From: Coniella vitis
Taxonomy: Eukaryota > Ascomycota > Sordariomycetes > Diaporthales > Schizoparmaceae
Length of the DNA: 64,000 nt
Reading direction: 5' to 3'
Assembly (NCBI GenBank): GCA_011317545.1
Contig: WUJK01000007.1
Span: 2,542,001 to 2,606,000 of the forward strand
Shown: in pieces, positions 11,274-23,400 of the stretch
How positions within the stretch are numbered: the stretch's first letter is position 1
How the letters are laid out: each line of letters starts with the position of its first letter
Program-made: the position numbers and the translations under genes
Notes under the pieces: generated by a model
Told to the model about the DNA's origin: nothing
Databases searched by the model: none
The model's input: only the letters and a program-made list of their open reading frames with translations

Positions 11274-12246
11274 ATAATGAGGCGAAGCCGTCTTACACAC
11301 GGGCTTTTGAGCCCAAATACAGACGGAGACAAAGAGAGCACTCACTCCCCCCCCCAAATGATCAACAAAGCCATCCAAGTACTCGAGAGTACATCCAAGG
11401 AACCCCATACTGTACATACGGAGTACATTGCTAGCACCGGATCTGTCGAACTTTGGCGCTCACAGCAAGGGGGCTCCACTCGCCACCCTGGGGGGGAGCC
11501 ATCTTAGGACCCTGAATCTCGACTCATGGGGCCCTTTTCCGTTCTCGGCACGACTCCTCGTCAGACGTGGCGCGCTGGGCCTCATAAGCAGCCATCACAG
11601 AAGGGGCCCCAGATACTACCAATGTAACAAGCTGTAGTCATAGATAGTACACACCCACCCACACACACCTACACATTGATACAATACACACCGAGGTGAG
11701 CGGGTTTAGATAAAAGGGCAGAGACCGCCCGCCATCCTCGATCCCCCCAAGGGGGAACAATCTTTTAGGACCTTTCTTTGTTGCTTTCCAAACGGTATTC
11801 CCTCCCTCTGGTCAACTGGTTGAGTCTTTTGGGGGGTTGGTGTTATCATTTGTCTCTACGTGTGTCTTTTTTACTACACTTTCTTTTTTTTCCCCTTCTC
11901 TTTCTCTTTGGCCCTTCGTTTTGTTGCTTGCGGCCGGGCATCTCTCACGTTCTCTCTGTTGAAAACGGGATACACCCATACGACGCAAAGTATCGCCCAC
12001 GCCCGGTCAACCACCGAGTGTACCGTATATCGACTCCCAACGATATCATCCATTGGCCTCCGTTATCGTATCATCGAGGCATCCCACTCTTGCGACCACC
12101 AAAGTATCAATACGCGAATCCATAAACGACCCTCTCCCCCCTCCATACTCTAAAGAGCGGCGAGAATATACAAATCGTCGCCAAAAAGAAACAAACAAAC
12201 AGAAAACACAACAAAACCCAGACAAAGGTTTACAAACCACGCAAAA

Positions 12247-15200
12247 ATGGGCCGCAGAAGTTACATCTACGCCCACTCCTCCGCCTCGTCGGACTCCGAC
12301 TCCGAATCCTCCTCCTCCGCCGCCGCCCCGCCCCGCCGCTACCGGAAGCGCAGAACACCGCCCAGCCCCCGCCACGCCTCTCAAAGCCCAGCCATAAGTC
12401 CCAGCCCCACCCCGCATCCTCCTCCAGCAGCAGTGGCAGTGGCAGTGGCAGGCCCCGAAGGCGGCAGCAGCAGCAACAACATCGACACCCCTTCGCTGCA
12501 CTCCACCAGCGGCACCTCGTCCGCGAGCGACGACAAGAAGAAGAAGAAGAACAAGGCCGCCAAGCCGCCGCAAGAGAGCATCGACAAGATCTGGGAGCGC
12601 TTCTCGCAAAAGAAGTTCAGCAAGGCGCTCGCGGTGCTGCCCTTTGCGCCGGTCCCGGCGTCGACGTCGGGCGAGCGCGGGAATGAGCTGCTGTCGGCGG
12701 GGTTTGAGCGGGCGGCGGAGGAGTGTCGGCGGAAGGTGCGCAAGATTATTGCCGAGTGTAAGCGGGTGAACACGCGGTATCGGGATCCGGGCTGGGATTT
12801 GGTAAGTTTTGCTCTTTTTGCTTTTGAATTTTGTGTCTGGAAACATTGCTGTGTCCTTTCTTTACGTTGAAAGAGAAAAAAGCAACAAAGTTAACGATTT
12901 GGGCAACCAGGACTGGGACTTCAAGTGGGCAAAGGGACACTGCCTCAACAGCCTGGGGCGGACCAAGTTCGACATCAACCACGCGAACCTCATCAAGCCG
13001 TCGTCCAACATCCCCAAGGCCGTCAAGCGCGTCAATGACATTTACGAGAAGCCCACCTTCATGGCCAACATCCTGCCTGGGGACATCAAGCAGGGCAGCC
13101 TCGGCAACTGCTGGTTTGTCGCCAGTCTGACGGGCCTGGCCAATGTCGAGGATGGCATCAAGCGTATCTGCGTTGAATACGATACCAGTGGGTTTTTTTC
13201 TTTTCCTTTCCTTTTCTTTTCTCTTTTCGAACCAAAAAAAGAGCGACCAAACTAACAAACACATCAAAAAACCCCAGAAATCGGCATCTACGGCTTCGTC
13301 TTCTACCGCGATGGCGAATGGATCTACTCCATCATCGACGACAAGCTCTACCTGCGCTCCCCCTGCTGGGACTCGCAGTCCATGCAGCGCGAGCTGCTGC
13401 AGCAAATCGACCGCGAGGACGTCGAGCGCGTCTACCGCCAGACGTACCAGACCGGCAGCAAGGCGCTCTTCTTCGCGCAGAACAAGGACCAGAACGAGAC
13501 GTGGGTGCCGCTGATTGAAAAGGCCTACGCCAAGGCCCACGGCGACTTTGCGTGCCTGAGCGGCGGCTGGATCGGCGAGGCGCTCGAGGACCTGTCGGGC
13601 GGCGTCACGACGGAGCTGCTGGCGAGCGACATCTTCGACACGGACGCCTTCTGGGACAACGAGCTGAGCAGGGTCAACCAGGAGTTCTTGTTTGGCTGCG
13701 CCACGGGCCTGCTCGACGCGGGCTACGGCGATCGTGATGGTGTGCTGGAGGGCCATGCCTATGTGCTCATGGAGGCGCGCACGCTCAAGGACGGGACGAG
13801 GCTGTGTAAGCTGAGGAACCCGTGGGGCAAGGTCAAGAAGGGGAACTGGGAGGGTGGTGAGTTTTTATTTTCTCCAAAAACCGTCACAGCCGTGATGTTT
13901 TCCCTTTTCTTTTTTTTTTTTTTTTTTTGTTTGTCCCGAAGAAAGATCTTGTTGTTTTGTGACAATACTAACAACATGTTTTGCCACACGCAGCCTGGTC
14001 GGACGGCAGCAAGGAGTGGACCACCGAAGTCCAACAGGAACTCGGCCACACCTTTGGCGGCGACTCGACGTTTTGGATTTCGTACGAGGACCTGCTGCGC
14101 AAGTACCAGCACTTTGACCGCACGCGCCTCTTCCGCGACCGCGACTGGCGCGCGTGCCAGCGCTGGATCGGCGTCGAGGTCACGTGGAAGCCGCAGTACC
14201 ACGAAAAGTTCCACATCAAGCTCACGCGCGAGTCGCCGCTCGTGCTCGTGCTCTCGCAGCTCGACACGCGCTACTTTCGCGGCCTGCAGGGCCAGTACAA
14301 CTTCCGCCTGCAGTTCCGCGTCCACGAGGAAGGGCGGCCCGGCGCCGAGGAGTACGTCGTGCGCAGCCACGGCAACTACCTGATGGACCGCAGCGTGTCG
14401 ATTGAGCTGCCGAGCCTCGAGCCGGGCAGCTACGTCGTGTACATCTCGGTCGTGGGCGAGCGCAACACGCGGCTGCCGAGCACCGAGGAGGTGATTAAGC
14501 GCGAGTGCAAGGGCCGCGAGGAGAATGAGAAGCTGGCGCAGGTGGGGCAGGCCTACGACCTGGCGCATTCCAAGGCGGCGAGCCACCTGCAGCGGCTGGC
14601 CAAGGTGCGCAAGCATGCCGAGAGCAAGAAGGCGAGCGAGTCGCGCAAGAAGGAGCGCAGGAAGAACTGGAAGCAGCGCCAGACGGGCCGCGAGATCAAC
14701 AAGAAGCAGAAAGCCAAGGACGACGCCAAGAAGGCGGCCCTGAAGGCTGAGAAGAAGGCAAAGGCCGAGGCTGACAAGAAAGCCAAGGCTGAGGCGGAAG
14801 CTGAGGCTGCTGAGAATGCTTCTCCTCCGTCGTCGTCGTCGTCGTCCACTACTTCGTCCTCGACCAGCACCCCCCAGTACACGCCCCAGGACACCCCCAA
14901 GCCAGAGCACGCCGAGCCGGCCGCTCCAGCGGTCGTCTCGGGCGGGCCTCCTGCCACCACTCTGCCCACCATCCCCGAGCAGAAGCCGCTGGAAGTCAAG
15001 GTGCACTGCTGCCACAGCTCCTGCAAGACGCCGCCCAAGGCCGAGGAGACAGACTACAGCTCCGACTCGCCCGTCGAGGACTACGAGCAGCTGTACGACT
15101 CGGACGACATGACGCCCACGCTGCGCATGGCCGGCACCGCCGCCACGACCACCACCGCCAACGAGGCCGACTCGGACGACGAGGACCTGCCCGAGCCGTG

Positions 15201-16197
15201 GAACGCCATCGCCGTGATTGGCTTCCGCGTCTACTCCAAGGACGAGGACCTCGAACTGCGCGTCATCATGGAGGGCGGCGAGCTGGAGCACGACGGCATG
15301 GGCAACCTGGGCGAGGCGGACCTCGACAACGCCGTCAGCAATGCGGCGGGCCAGCGGGAGCGCAAGAAGCGCGAGGAAAAGGCCAAGAAGCAAGCTGAAG
15401 AGGCGGCCGTGGCGGCGGCGGCTGCTGCTGTTGCTGCTGCTACTGCTGCTGCTGCGGACTCGAACGCGGCCCCGGGCGGTCCAGCCCAGCTCCATGACGC
15501 TGACTGTCCTGATGATACGTCTGAGAACGGCCTGGCTTCCTACCGCACCATTATCGAGAGGAAGACGAGCGAGTTTGATCGCGTGATGGGCAAGGTGGTC
15601 CAGGCCCCAGCGCAGAGCCAGACCATCCGCACCGCTGTTGTCGACAGCAGCAAGCCGCAAGAGCCAGCGACCAATAAAGCTGCGTCTCCGGTAGTCTCTG
15701 CTGCTGCTGCTGCTGCTACTACTCCTACCAAAACCACAACGACCCAGGATGCTCCTCAGCGTGCCGACACATCAGCCGAAGAAGCAAAGACGCCCTCGTC
15801 AGGAACTGCCACGCACGTCGTTCCGGCACACGCCTGGCCGACCACGACGCAAAAGATGGTCCTGCACATCCGCCACCGGCTGCAAAAGGGCATGGTCAGC
15901 CGCTGGGGCCACATTGCGCCCGAGGTGATGCCGGAGATGGCCAAACTGCTCACCCAGCTGGAGGCGCAGGGCGATCTCGAGGCCGACATCCTCGAGAGCA
16001 CGCGCATCTACAAGGTGCTCACGCTCATCCTCAAGGCCGAAATCCCGCGCGATGACGAGTTCTCCTTCTCGGCGCGAGTGCAGGCGCTGGTCGACGATTA
16101 CGAGCTGACGTTGATCTCGGCGAACCCGAATGATAAGGGATATTTTCTGAGTCGGCCTGATATTAGCAGGAACTCGTCTGGTGTTTCGGAGGCTTGA
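12247..16197 (+). CDS. Calpain-type cysteine protease (family C2) with long charged tail
   Basis: An intracellular papain-fold protease. CDS is join(12247..12801, 12911..13187, 13278..13856, 13994..16197), 1204 aa, with introns of 109, 90 and 137 nt, all GT-AG and frame-consistent. The N-terminus (1-120) is Ser/Pro-rich and disordered. The protease core holds the complete triad: Cys252 in GSLGNCWFVASL with the oxyanion Gln246, His437 in LEGHAYVL, and Asn458 in KLRNPWG. A C2-like domain III follows (about 490-640, WKPQYHEKF onward). A Lys/Ala/Glu-rich coiled region (about 665-760), Ser/Thr/Pro low complexity, and a conserved-looking C-terminal helical segment (about 1100-1190, MVLHIRHRLQKG) complete it. 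No EF-hands (so not a classical calpain) and no MIT domain (so not PalB/Rim13) are seen. An active protease is expected; substrate unknown. Confidence 0.9.
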
Positions 16198-16771
16198 GCA
16201 AGATTTGTGAATAGAGAGAGAGAGAGAGAGAGAGAGAGCGAAGAAGGGTGGTTTGATTTTTTTGATTTTTTTTTTTCGCCGGTATTTGGGGGCTGAGCCT
16301 CGTTTCAGGGGTTTGCGTGCCATGTTCTATGACTTTGATGCATTTTTGTTTATACGAATCTAGAACGAAGATTGGGTTGGGTTTGGTTTCGGATTGAAAG
16401 TTTCGCCAATTGCTTGTTCTATAGATGAGTAGGGATGTAATGTTATGACAATGCATGACCTTTTGATTTAATAAACCATGCTTATCTTTTTGTCTTGTCC
16501 TGCAATCCCACTTGAGTGCTCAAACGAACAAAGACTTTTACCATTTGCCGGATATATAAACATGCGACTATCTCTAGATAAGGGGCAAAGAGTGTTGCGC
16601 GATGCTTCTCAAAAGGTTTTGCCAGGAATGAGAAAGTCCAGTAGTCCTTTTATCCAGAGGAAGAAAAAAAAACAGTAAAGTCAACATCAACTCGCAGTCT
16701 CGGAAGCTGTGAAAGCTCAAACAAACGGTTATTATTTTGTGTTTTTTTTTCAACCAACGCCATTACCCTTT
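16198..16771. other. Convergent 3' intergenic spacer
   Basis: 574 bp between the calpain stop and the stop of the membrane-protein gene on the other strand. It contains an (AG)n microsatellite at 16213-16238, T-rich stretches, and AATAAA-like sequence near 16470 (TTAATAAACC). It probably carries the polyadenylation signals of both genes. No gene seen. Confidence 0.6.
16213..16238. repeat. (AG)n microsatellite in the calpain 3' region
   Basis: 13 AG units starting 16 bp after the calpain stop codon, hence probably within the 3' UTR. Confidence 0.9.
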
Positions 16772-18249
16772 TCAATACTTCTGATCGGCAGAGTGCCGCC
16801 GCCGCTGCTGCTGCTGCTGCCGATGCTTCCTCGCAACAACACACTCCCGCCAATACCACAGCCCCGCGCTCAAGGCCCCAGGCCCAACCAGCACAGGCCC
16901 CACAAGACACCCCAACGCAGCCAGCCTCGCCTCGCGGGGGGTGACCACCTCACGGCGCCAGAGATCCCAGACGGTGAACAGGCTGAAGGTCAGCGTGGCG
17001 AGCTCGTAGAGGGCGAGGGGCTGGGAGAGGAGGGAGGAGGAGGAAGAAGAAGAAGAAGAGGTGGGTGCGTCTGGGGGGTTGTTGATGAGGGATTCTGCTA
17101 TTGTTCTTGTGCGTGAAAGGATGTTGTAGCTGCTGCTGCTGCTGCTGCTGCTGCTGTTATTGTACTGGAGAAGGCCAGAGACGGTGGTTTGGGATGGGCG
17201 AGTGTGGGAAGAGCCTGTGAGCCGGCTTGGCTGTCGGCGGAGAAGGGTGGTGATGAAGCGGATGTGCTGGGTGGCCTGGTAGAGAAAGGCTGCTGCGTAT
17301 GCGGTCTTGAGCGCGGAGAGGGTCGCCTCGGCCGTGGTGTTGTCCCTCCCATCACCATCACCATGCCCATCCCCGTTCCCGTCTGCGATACGGGCCGCGT
17401 CCTTGCTGGCGGGAGAGGAGACGCTGCTCTCCCGGTCCAGGTCCTGTCTCTGGCCCCGCCACCGTTTCCGCACAGAGGCGATCGCCCGCGTCAGCACGGC
17501 CACGCTCACAGGCGAGAGATAGAACAGATGGCAGACGATGCTCTGCAGGCTGAGGCAGGACCGCGAGACTTCTGTGGCTGTCAGGCGCAGCGTGCCCATG
17601 AACAGGCTGGGGAGCACGTGGCCGAGGGCTGTGGCTGGCAGCACCGCACTGGCGACATCTGGGTCGTCGATGCGTAGCTGGTCCTGGTCCTGGTCCTGGT
17701 GCAGTTGTTCCTGGCCGTCATGACGACGACGACGACGGGGCGCGTACGAAAGGGCGGCGGCGCTGGCGAGGTAGTAGAGTGGTGCTACGGCTTCGATGCC
17801 GAGCAACTGGGCTGCAATTCCAAACAGGCTGGGGCTGGTGGTGAGGCGTACGCACGCCTCGGTTAGTCTTTTTTCTCTTCTCGTTTATAGCAAGTACAGT
17901 TCCAGAGGGGGCCACAGCTTTTGTCGTGCAATGATACAGGGCACACAGAGAGAGAGAAAGGCGAGAGAGAGAGAAAGGAAACATACAGTGCAAACAACGT
18001 CCCTCGGTTCCCATGACGGTAACCCTCAACAGTCCAGAGCAACAAGGGCGATGCCAGATTGGAGACGGCATACCACGCCGCCGCGCGGTCCTGCGCATCG
18101 GCTCCAAAAAAGACAAACGTCCACGCAGCCACGCCGCGAGGATGACCAGGGTGAGTGCCGTTCCACGCGGCTTGCCACGCCGTCAGACCCAACAGTCCAG
18201 CTGTCGCGGCCCGTGGGAGGAGGACGCAGAGATCCAGAGGGCCGCCCAT
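16772..18249 (-). CDS. Multi-pass integral membrane protein of unknown function
   Basis: CDS is complement(join(16772..17834, 17987..18249)), 441 aa. The 152-nt intron (donor GTATGT, acceptor CCAG) joins GTLFAL to PSLFGIAAQLLG. Hydrophobic helices lie near the N-terminus, at the exon junction (ALPSLFGIAAQLLG, then APLYYLASAAAL), around 130-185 (LPSLFMGTLRL, CHLFYLSPVSVAVL), near 230 and at the C-terminus, so roughly seven segments. A conserved-looking WTVEGYRHGNRG motif precedes the junction. The loops carry expanded DQ, GDGDG, poly-Ser and poly-Gln tracts. From memory the E-x-x-R-x-G-N-R-G plus APLYY arrangement resembles unassigned membrane proteins encoded near some fungal polyketide/terpenoid clusters, but no biosynthetic gene is adjacent. 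No function is claimed. Confidence 0.7.
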
Positions 18250-19206
18250 GTCTGCGCCTTTCTGTTTTCTTTCTTTTTTTCTGGTTTTTATTTCTCACGC
18301 CTCTGTTTGTTGCTTTGCTTTGCTCAGCTCAGCTCGCCCGGGCGGTGATCATGGCTCCACTGAATTGTGAGTGGCGGGCACGGAGGCTGGGCTGCTGCAT
18401 GACGATGCTGATGATCCAGGGAGGCCGAGGCGAGTGGAGAGGACGAGAGCACGGCTTTTTGCCAGGCTAAGCCTCTGTCCACTTGCGCGTCCACGGGTCC
18501 GCCTCGGCACTGTCGAGCCAGCCAGCCCTTGTCTCTGCCCTGCCAAGAAGGGGAAAGGAAAGGAGAAGAAAAGAGAAGGAAGGGTAAGGGGTTCTGCGGT
18601 TACGTCGCAGCGGGAGATCGACGCCTGGCCACAAGCCGTTAGAGTGGCTTTTTCAGTGTGCCCCCCCCCTCCGAGACTGGCGAAAGAGAGAGAGAGAGAC
18701 CCACCGCCCATCGTGCCGCGAATCAAGGCCGTGTCCGTGGGATATCGCTGGGCCGTATCACCGAGTTTGCTTATGGCCGTACGAGCAGTCACACCATGGA
18801 CGAGGTACGCGTCAGCCCTGGGCCGCTGTTCAAGTTCCCGTTTTTATTGAGCCAAAACAGAAAACAAGAAAATAAAAACAAAAAAACGATCCGTGAACCG
18901 GTGTACATGCTAAACACAACACAACAGTGCCAGGAATGCGTTGAACGTCTTCTCATTCAGATGTCTGACGGTATATCAAGTAAACGCCAATCAAATAAAT
19001 CCATTAATCCCAAAATGCTGTCCAAACAATGGTCAAGTTCAAAGTATAACGAGGAAGAGAAGAAGAAGAAGAAAAGAAGACAATAAGCACATCCTCTCGC
19101 TTGTCTGCTATTGTCTCGCACGTGCTACATGATTTTTTTTTTTTTTCACATGACAGTCGTCAACAGATGACTCAAAAAGGGTTTGATGATGATTGCCAAT
19201 CAAAAC
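18250..19206. other. Intergenic region between the membrane protein and CRH genes
   Basis: 957 bp containing the promoter of the membrane-protein gene (reading leftwards) and the 3' region of the CRH gene. GA-rich stretches (18550-18590, 18680-18705) and a T15 run near 19132 are visible. No gene seen. Confidence 0.5.
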
Positions 19207-20479
19207 TTAGAGGAGCATCGAGGCCACAGTCACGGCACCCAGGACAACCGAGGCCAGGGCGGCACTGGGGCCCCAGGAGGCGGCACCAGCAGTCACGATG
19301 CTTGACGTGGCGGATGACGACGAGGTGGAGCCAGTGATGGTCGCGTTGGACTTGGCTAGTGAGGCAAAGAATGTCAAGTTAGCCAATGGGGTTCTTGAGG
19401 ATCTTACAAGCAAGTACAAGGGAAGAGGAAGAAAAAGAAGGAAAAAGAAAAGAAAAAAAAAAAAAAGAAAAAAAGACTGGGCTTACCGGCAGCACCCGTA
19501 GCAGCAGCAGCACTGCTCACAAACACAGCGCCCGTCTTGGTGGCCGTGGCCGTGGCCAGCTCCGAAGCCGCGGTGGCCGAGAGCGTGGTGTTGGTCGACG
19601 TGCCGTTGCTGATCTCGATGCTCTCCCACGAGCCCGTCAGGTCGCCGTAGGTGTACGTCTCGGCCGGGTTGTAGTTGACGATGCTGATGCTCTGCACGTA
19701 GGCGGTGAAGGGCCCGTCGGCGTAGTCGGTCTCGCCGCCGGCCCACTCAATGGTGCCCGAGGGCTCGCTCGAGTCGCCGCCGGCCCAGATGCCCAGCTTG
19801 ACGCGCATGGGCGTCTGCGGGTAGTTCTTGCCGCCGACGGCGTCGGCGTAGGCGAGCGTGCGCACCGAGGCGCCGTCGACGAGCCAGGTGAGCGTCTCGG
19901 CCGTCCACACCAGCTTGTACTCGTGGAAGGCCGACTGCGAGTCGGCAATCGTGGCGTCGCGCTCGCGGTCGTAGGTCGTCGTGTTGCCCTTGCCAAAGTA
20001 GTTGGTCTGCACGTTGGTCGCGTCGCCGCCGAGGAACTCCCAGTCGACCTCGTCCAGGTCGTCCGACTCGAGGATGGCCGTGCTGACAATGCCCGTGCCG
20101 GCCGCCGTCTTCATCGTGACCGTGACCTCGCCAAAGAAGATGTAGAACTCGCTCTGCATCGTCGGCGCGTCGCCCGACTCGGTGATGGTGAAGGCCGCGC
20201 CGTTGGTCGAGTCGTACGTCGCGTTCTGGTACGTCATGACCCAGTCACTGCTCGCGCCGTCGCGGAAGTCGACGCTGTACGAGTACTGCGTCAGGCCGTT
20301 GTCCGAGGGGCACGTCTCTGCCAAGAATGTCAGTACTGAAGCTGTGCGCGAGTGGCATGGCAGCGCAGCCAGAGGGAGCGGCACATACTCTCGGTGGGGT
20401 TGCACGAAGTCGACGTCTGGGCCGCCGCCAGGGACACGAGCGAGGCGCCGACGGCCGCCAGAGTCTGAACCGAACGCAT
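19207..20479 (-). CDS. GPI-anchored CRH-family cell-wall transglycosidase (GH16)
   Basis: A cell-wall enzyme that cross-links chitin to beta-glucan. CDS is complement(join(19207..19355, 19487..20317, 20389..20479)), 356 aa, with introns of 131 and 71 nt. It has a signal peptide (1-20, ending SLAAAQ) and a short Cys-containing N-terminus (CNPTEKTCPSD, typical of the CRH subfamily). The GH16 jelly roll contains the catalytic DEVDWEFLGG: Glu120 nucleophile, Asp122 and Glu124 acid/base. IEWAGGETDY and a Trp-rich acceptor region follow. There is a Ser/Thr/Ala stalk and a C-terminal hydrophobic GPI-addition signal (about 335-356, ending VASMLL) after a small-residue omega-site region. The third exon encodes only the stalk end and the GPI signal. 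No chitin-binding CBM18 is present, so it is closer to Crh1 than to the Crr/Utr2 variants with extra modules. Several N-glycosylation sites (NAT, NGT, NTT) are present. Confidence 0.92.
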
Positions 20480-23400
20480 CTTGAGAACTACGTTTGTTTG
20501 ATGGGAGAGAAAAAAACGAGTGTGGTGGTGGTTCGCTGGCTGGATATGCGAGAGCGTTTTCCCCAGTGTAAACGAGAGTAAGGACAAGGGAAGCAAGGAA
20601 ACAGACAAGCAAATGTCAGTAATAAAAATCCAAGTGATGATCTCAACAAACAACCAGGTCGAGGGCCCATCATCAACACCAGACGACGTCCCCGGCCAAG
20701 CATTTTATGTCAAACTTGCGACGAGGGGGGCTGGCGGCCCACCCACTCTGATACGCACCAGCACCTCCACGAGCCCGTCGACTCGCCAGGGCTCGCCGAA
20801 AGGCTGTCAGGGTGGTGTGGAGCTTCGTCGATGGCGGAGCTGGGAGAGTCGCATCATCCGCACAGAGCGCTGCGAGGGAGCTGGGGGGGGCCCAGTCCTG
20901 CAGCAACGTCGAGCCAGGCACGCAGCCCAGAGACGAGAGCCTCATGACGCCCGTTTGGGGTGCGGGAGGATCCAGTTGTCTGCTGTGGGCCTGGCGACAA
21001 GGCCCCTCGACTGGCATGGAACTGCGCCGCTCCCAACACACACATCGCCGTCGCTCCAAAAATATCTGGGGCGAAGCAGGCCAGCCGAATCGAGAGGGCC
21101 CAGGACACGCTGTTGGATACGAATCTGGCCCGATCGATGGCAGAGTTTCCCGAGTAAGTCGGTCCAGAGGGCCAAAAAGGAAGAAAAGAAAACACTCGTT
21201 GCACTGACATTCGATTCCTGGATATTGTACATGCATAGCAAGTCGTCCTGAACGGCAAATTACCCCTGACACTATAAGCGCCACCTGCACCTGAGGATGC
21301 CTTCAAGGGGCCCGTCACTTCTCAGCTTCGGCTGTGGGCGCCTGGAAAGAATGTGGGGGGTCTGTGGCTCTCCGTCGCGTCCATCGGCGCATGCCGCCCG
21401 ACGAACCGACTGGCAAACGAACAAGCACTGCCGTCCACCCTCGCTGACCGCCCATGGGGGCCGAGGCTGGAGGCCCGTCGCTCATTTCACCCAGGGGGAA
21501 ACAAGCTGACGGGCTCTGTCCAGCCAGGGCTCAGGAATGAGGTTCGCCAGCTTCCTTCGCGCCGCTCTGTCCAGAGCCTTCCGATCCAAAGGGCCCGTCG
21601 AGGGCCTGCAGGAATCCTCTGACTGCCTGCTCGGTGTTTAGAATGCTGACTCGCTCGCTAGCTGGCTGCAAATAGCATGAAGCAGCTGCCGTCAGGCGAT
21701 AGTGTCTGTGCAATTTGCTCGAGGCTTGCCTGGGGGACTTGTTGCTGCCCCGATTTCACAGTATGTGAGCCGCTGATGAGCCGCGAGCACGTGTTTGTTT
21801 CCCTGAGATTACCTGGCAAACGAAAAGTGGCTCTCCAGCGTGTACTATCTAAGGGTCAGCCAATCTCGCTCGTGCATCAACGGGCTTGCAGGCCTGGCCT
21901 TGTGGTGTCAGCCGTCTGATCCGACTCGCTGCAAGAAACACACAAAGTCTGGTGGCCTGTTGATATTGCCATCCTGCCCACGGTCACGTCACGAACTGCT
22001 TTGTATAATGAGTGCGCCATCATCGCGATCGTATTGCTTTTGGATATACAACACGCAACCATGATGAATCGCGAGAGTGAGGCTGCCCGCTTACCGCAAC
22101 CTCGGGTGCAAGCCACGATATCACCGGGGGCAAGACAGGCCAGGCCAGGCCAGGCCAGTCAACAAGAGTGGTAGCCGAAACGGTGAGGCAAAAGTAGAGT
22201 GAGCACGACATGATAGCCTCAAGAAGCGCGCGATTTCTTTTACTCGCTTCAACTCTACAACCGTCGACACGGACTCCCCAACTCCACACCGTTATCCATC
22301 GCCCTCTTCTCGTTGCAGGCTAGCCTCGAGCGCACCGACCGACGCCGAGCTTCGTGTAATTAAGGCAGACGGCTTATCCATCGAGTAATTTCACGAGATC
22401 ACAGCAAAGATCCAGTCTTGGCGTTTGGAACATATGCAGTTCGCTTATGGTTATTTACCCTTTTTCTTAGCGACCATTCGCGACCGAGAAAACAAAAGCA
22501 TGTCAGCGGCCTGGTTCCTTGACTCGAGCAACGCTTCAGCGTAACGTTCCCTTTTGAGGATATTTGCTGCCCTGAATATTCATGCACGGATATGATCCTT
22601 CAGATCCAAGCATGCACCCTCATCTTCACGGTCCAGCCTTATCGACGCTGGGAGGAAGTGCTCGTGTGATTGCTGCTCATGGTGATTTCTTTTTTTGTTT
22701 GATTTTTCTTTTTGTGCATTCTCACGCCCAGGGGAATAGAATAGGGGTTGTAGTGCCAAGACGGTGAAGAAACAGCACTCTGTCCCCTGGTTCGATCTGA
22801 AGGTTGATGTTGTGAAAAGCCCTACTCTTCCCCAACCACTGAGCCGCACACCATGCCTGGGAAATTGGTTCACTTGGCGCCGTGGCGGAAGCTGACGGCA
22901 GGAGCAGGTTTGCTGTTAAGCGATATAGCCGCTGGTGGATAGAGAATACTATCCCTCCCTCTCTCGTGGCTTAGTGCTTACAAGATGCAGTGAAATCAAG
23001 AAAGAAAACAAAGAGAGAAAAAGAGAATGGGAATCCACAACGGCCTCTATTCTTTCTTGGTTCGTATGTACTATGTAGCCTTCTTGAACAGTCCTTGACA
23101 AAGTTTGGGGGGAAAAAAGTTTGCTGGGTTGGTTCATGTGCTCGTATAGGTCCTTCATTGAGGCTGTGTCCGGCTCGCAACGGATACACAATCCTCGGAA
23201 TTCCTGTACATAGTAGTGTACTTTGGATCCGCTGGACAACTACAAGCCTCTCAAGCCCGAGGAGCTCCCTAAAGTGATGGAGTGAAGGTCTTTGCCCACA
23301 CATCTAAACGCTACAGCCGAGGGAAACGAGGAAAGGTGAGGTCATTCTCAAAAGGGGAGGTCCCGGGGTATCAGGCCATGAATGGCCTTGTTGTGTTCAT

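Larger units (their letters stand above)
7102..12246. other. 5.1-kb gene-free stretch between the CFEM-like and calpain genes
   Basis: No supported gene. Open frames up to about 250 codons exist on both strands, but they overlap each other, carry microsatellite-encoded tracts and show no domain. The stretch contains (CT)n at 7671-7699 and 11247-11273, the A/G tract at 7156-7182, and one dispersed GTACATAGTA motif at 8110-8119. The last 400 bp are strongly pyrimidine-rich on the plus strand (for example 11878-11915), as expected of a fungal promoter/leader for the calpain gene. Unspliced non-coding transcripts cannot be excluded. Confidence 0.55.

Noticed and set aside
10665..11507. About 250-codon frames on both strands upstream of the calpain gene
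   Set aside because: They overlap each other and encode ER/SL repeats from the TC microsatellite; not protein-like.
13759..15660. 633-codon open frame antisense to the calpain gene
   Set aside because: It is the complement of GC-rich coding DNA; its Leu/Arg/Ala-rich translation has no domain and the sense frame has intact catalytic motifs.
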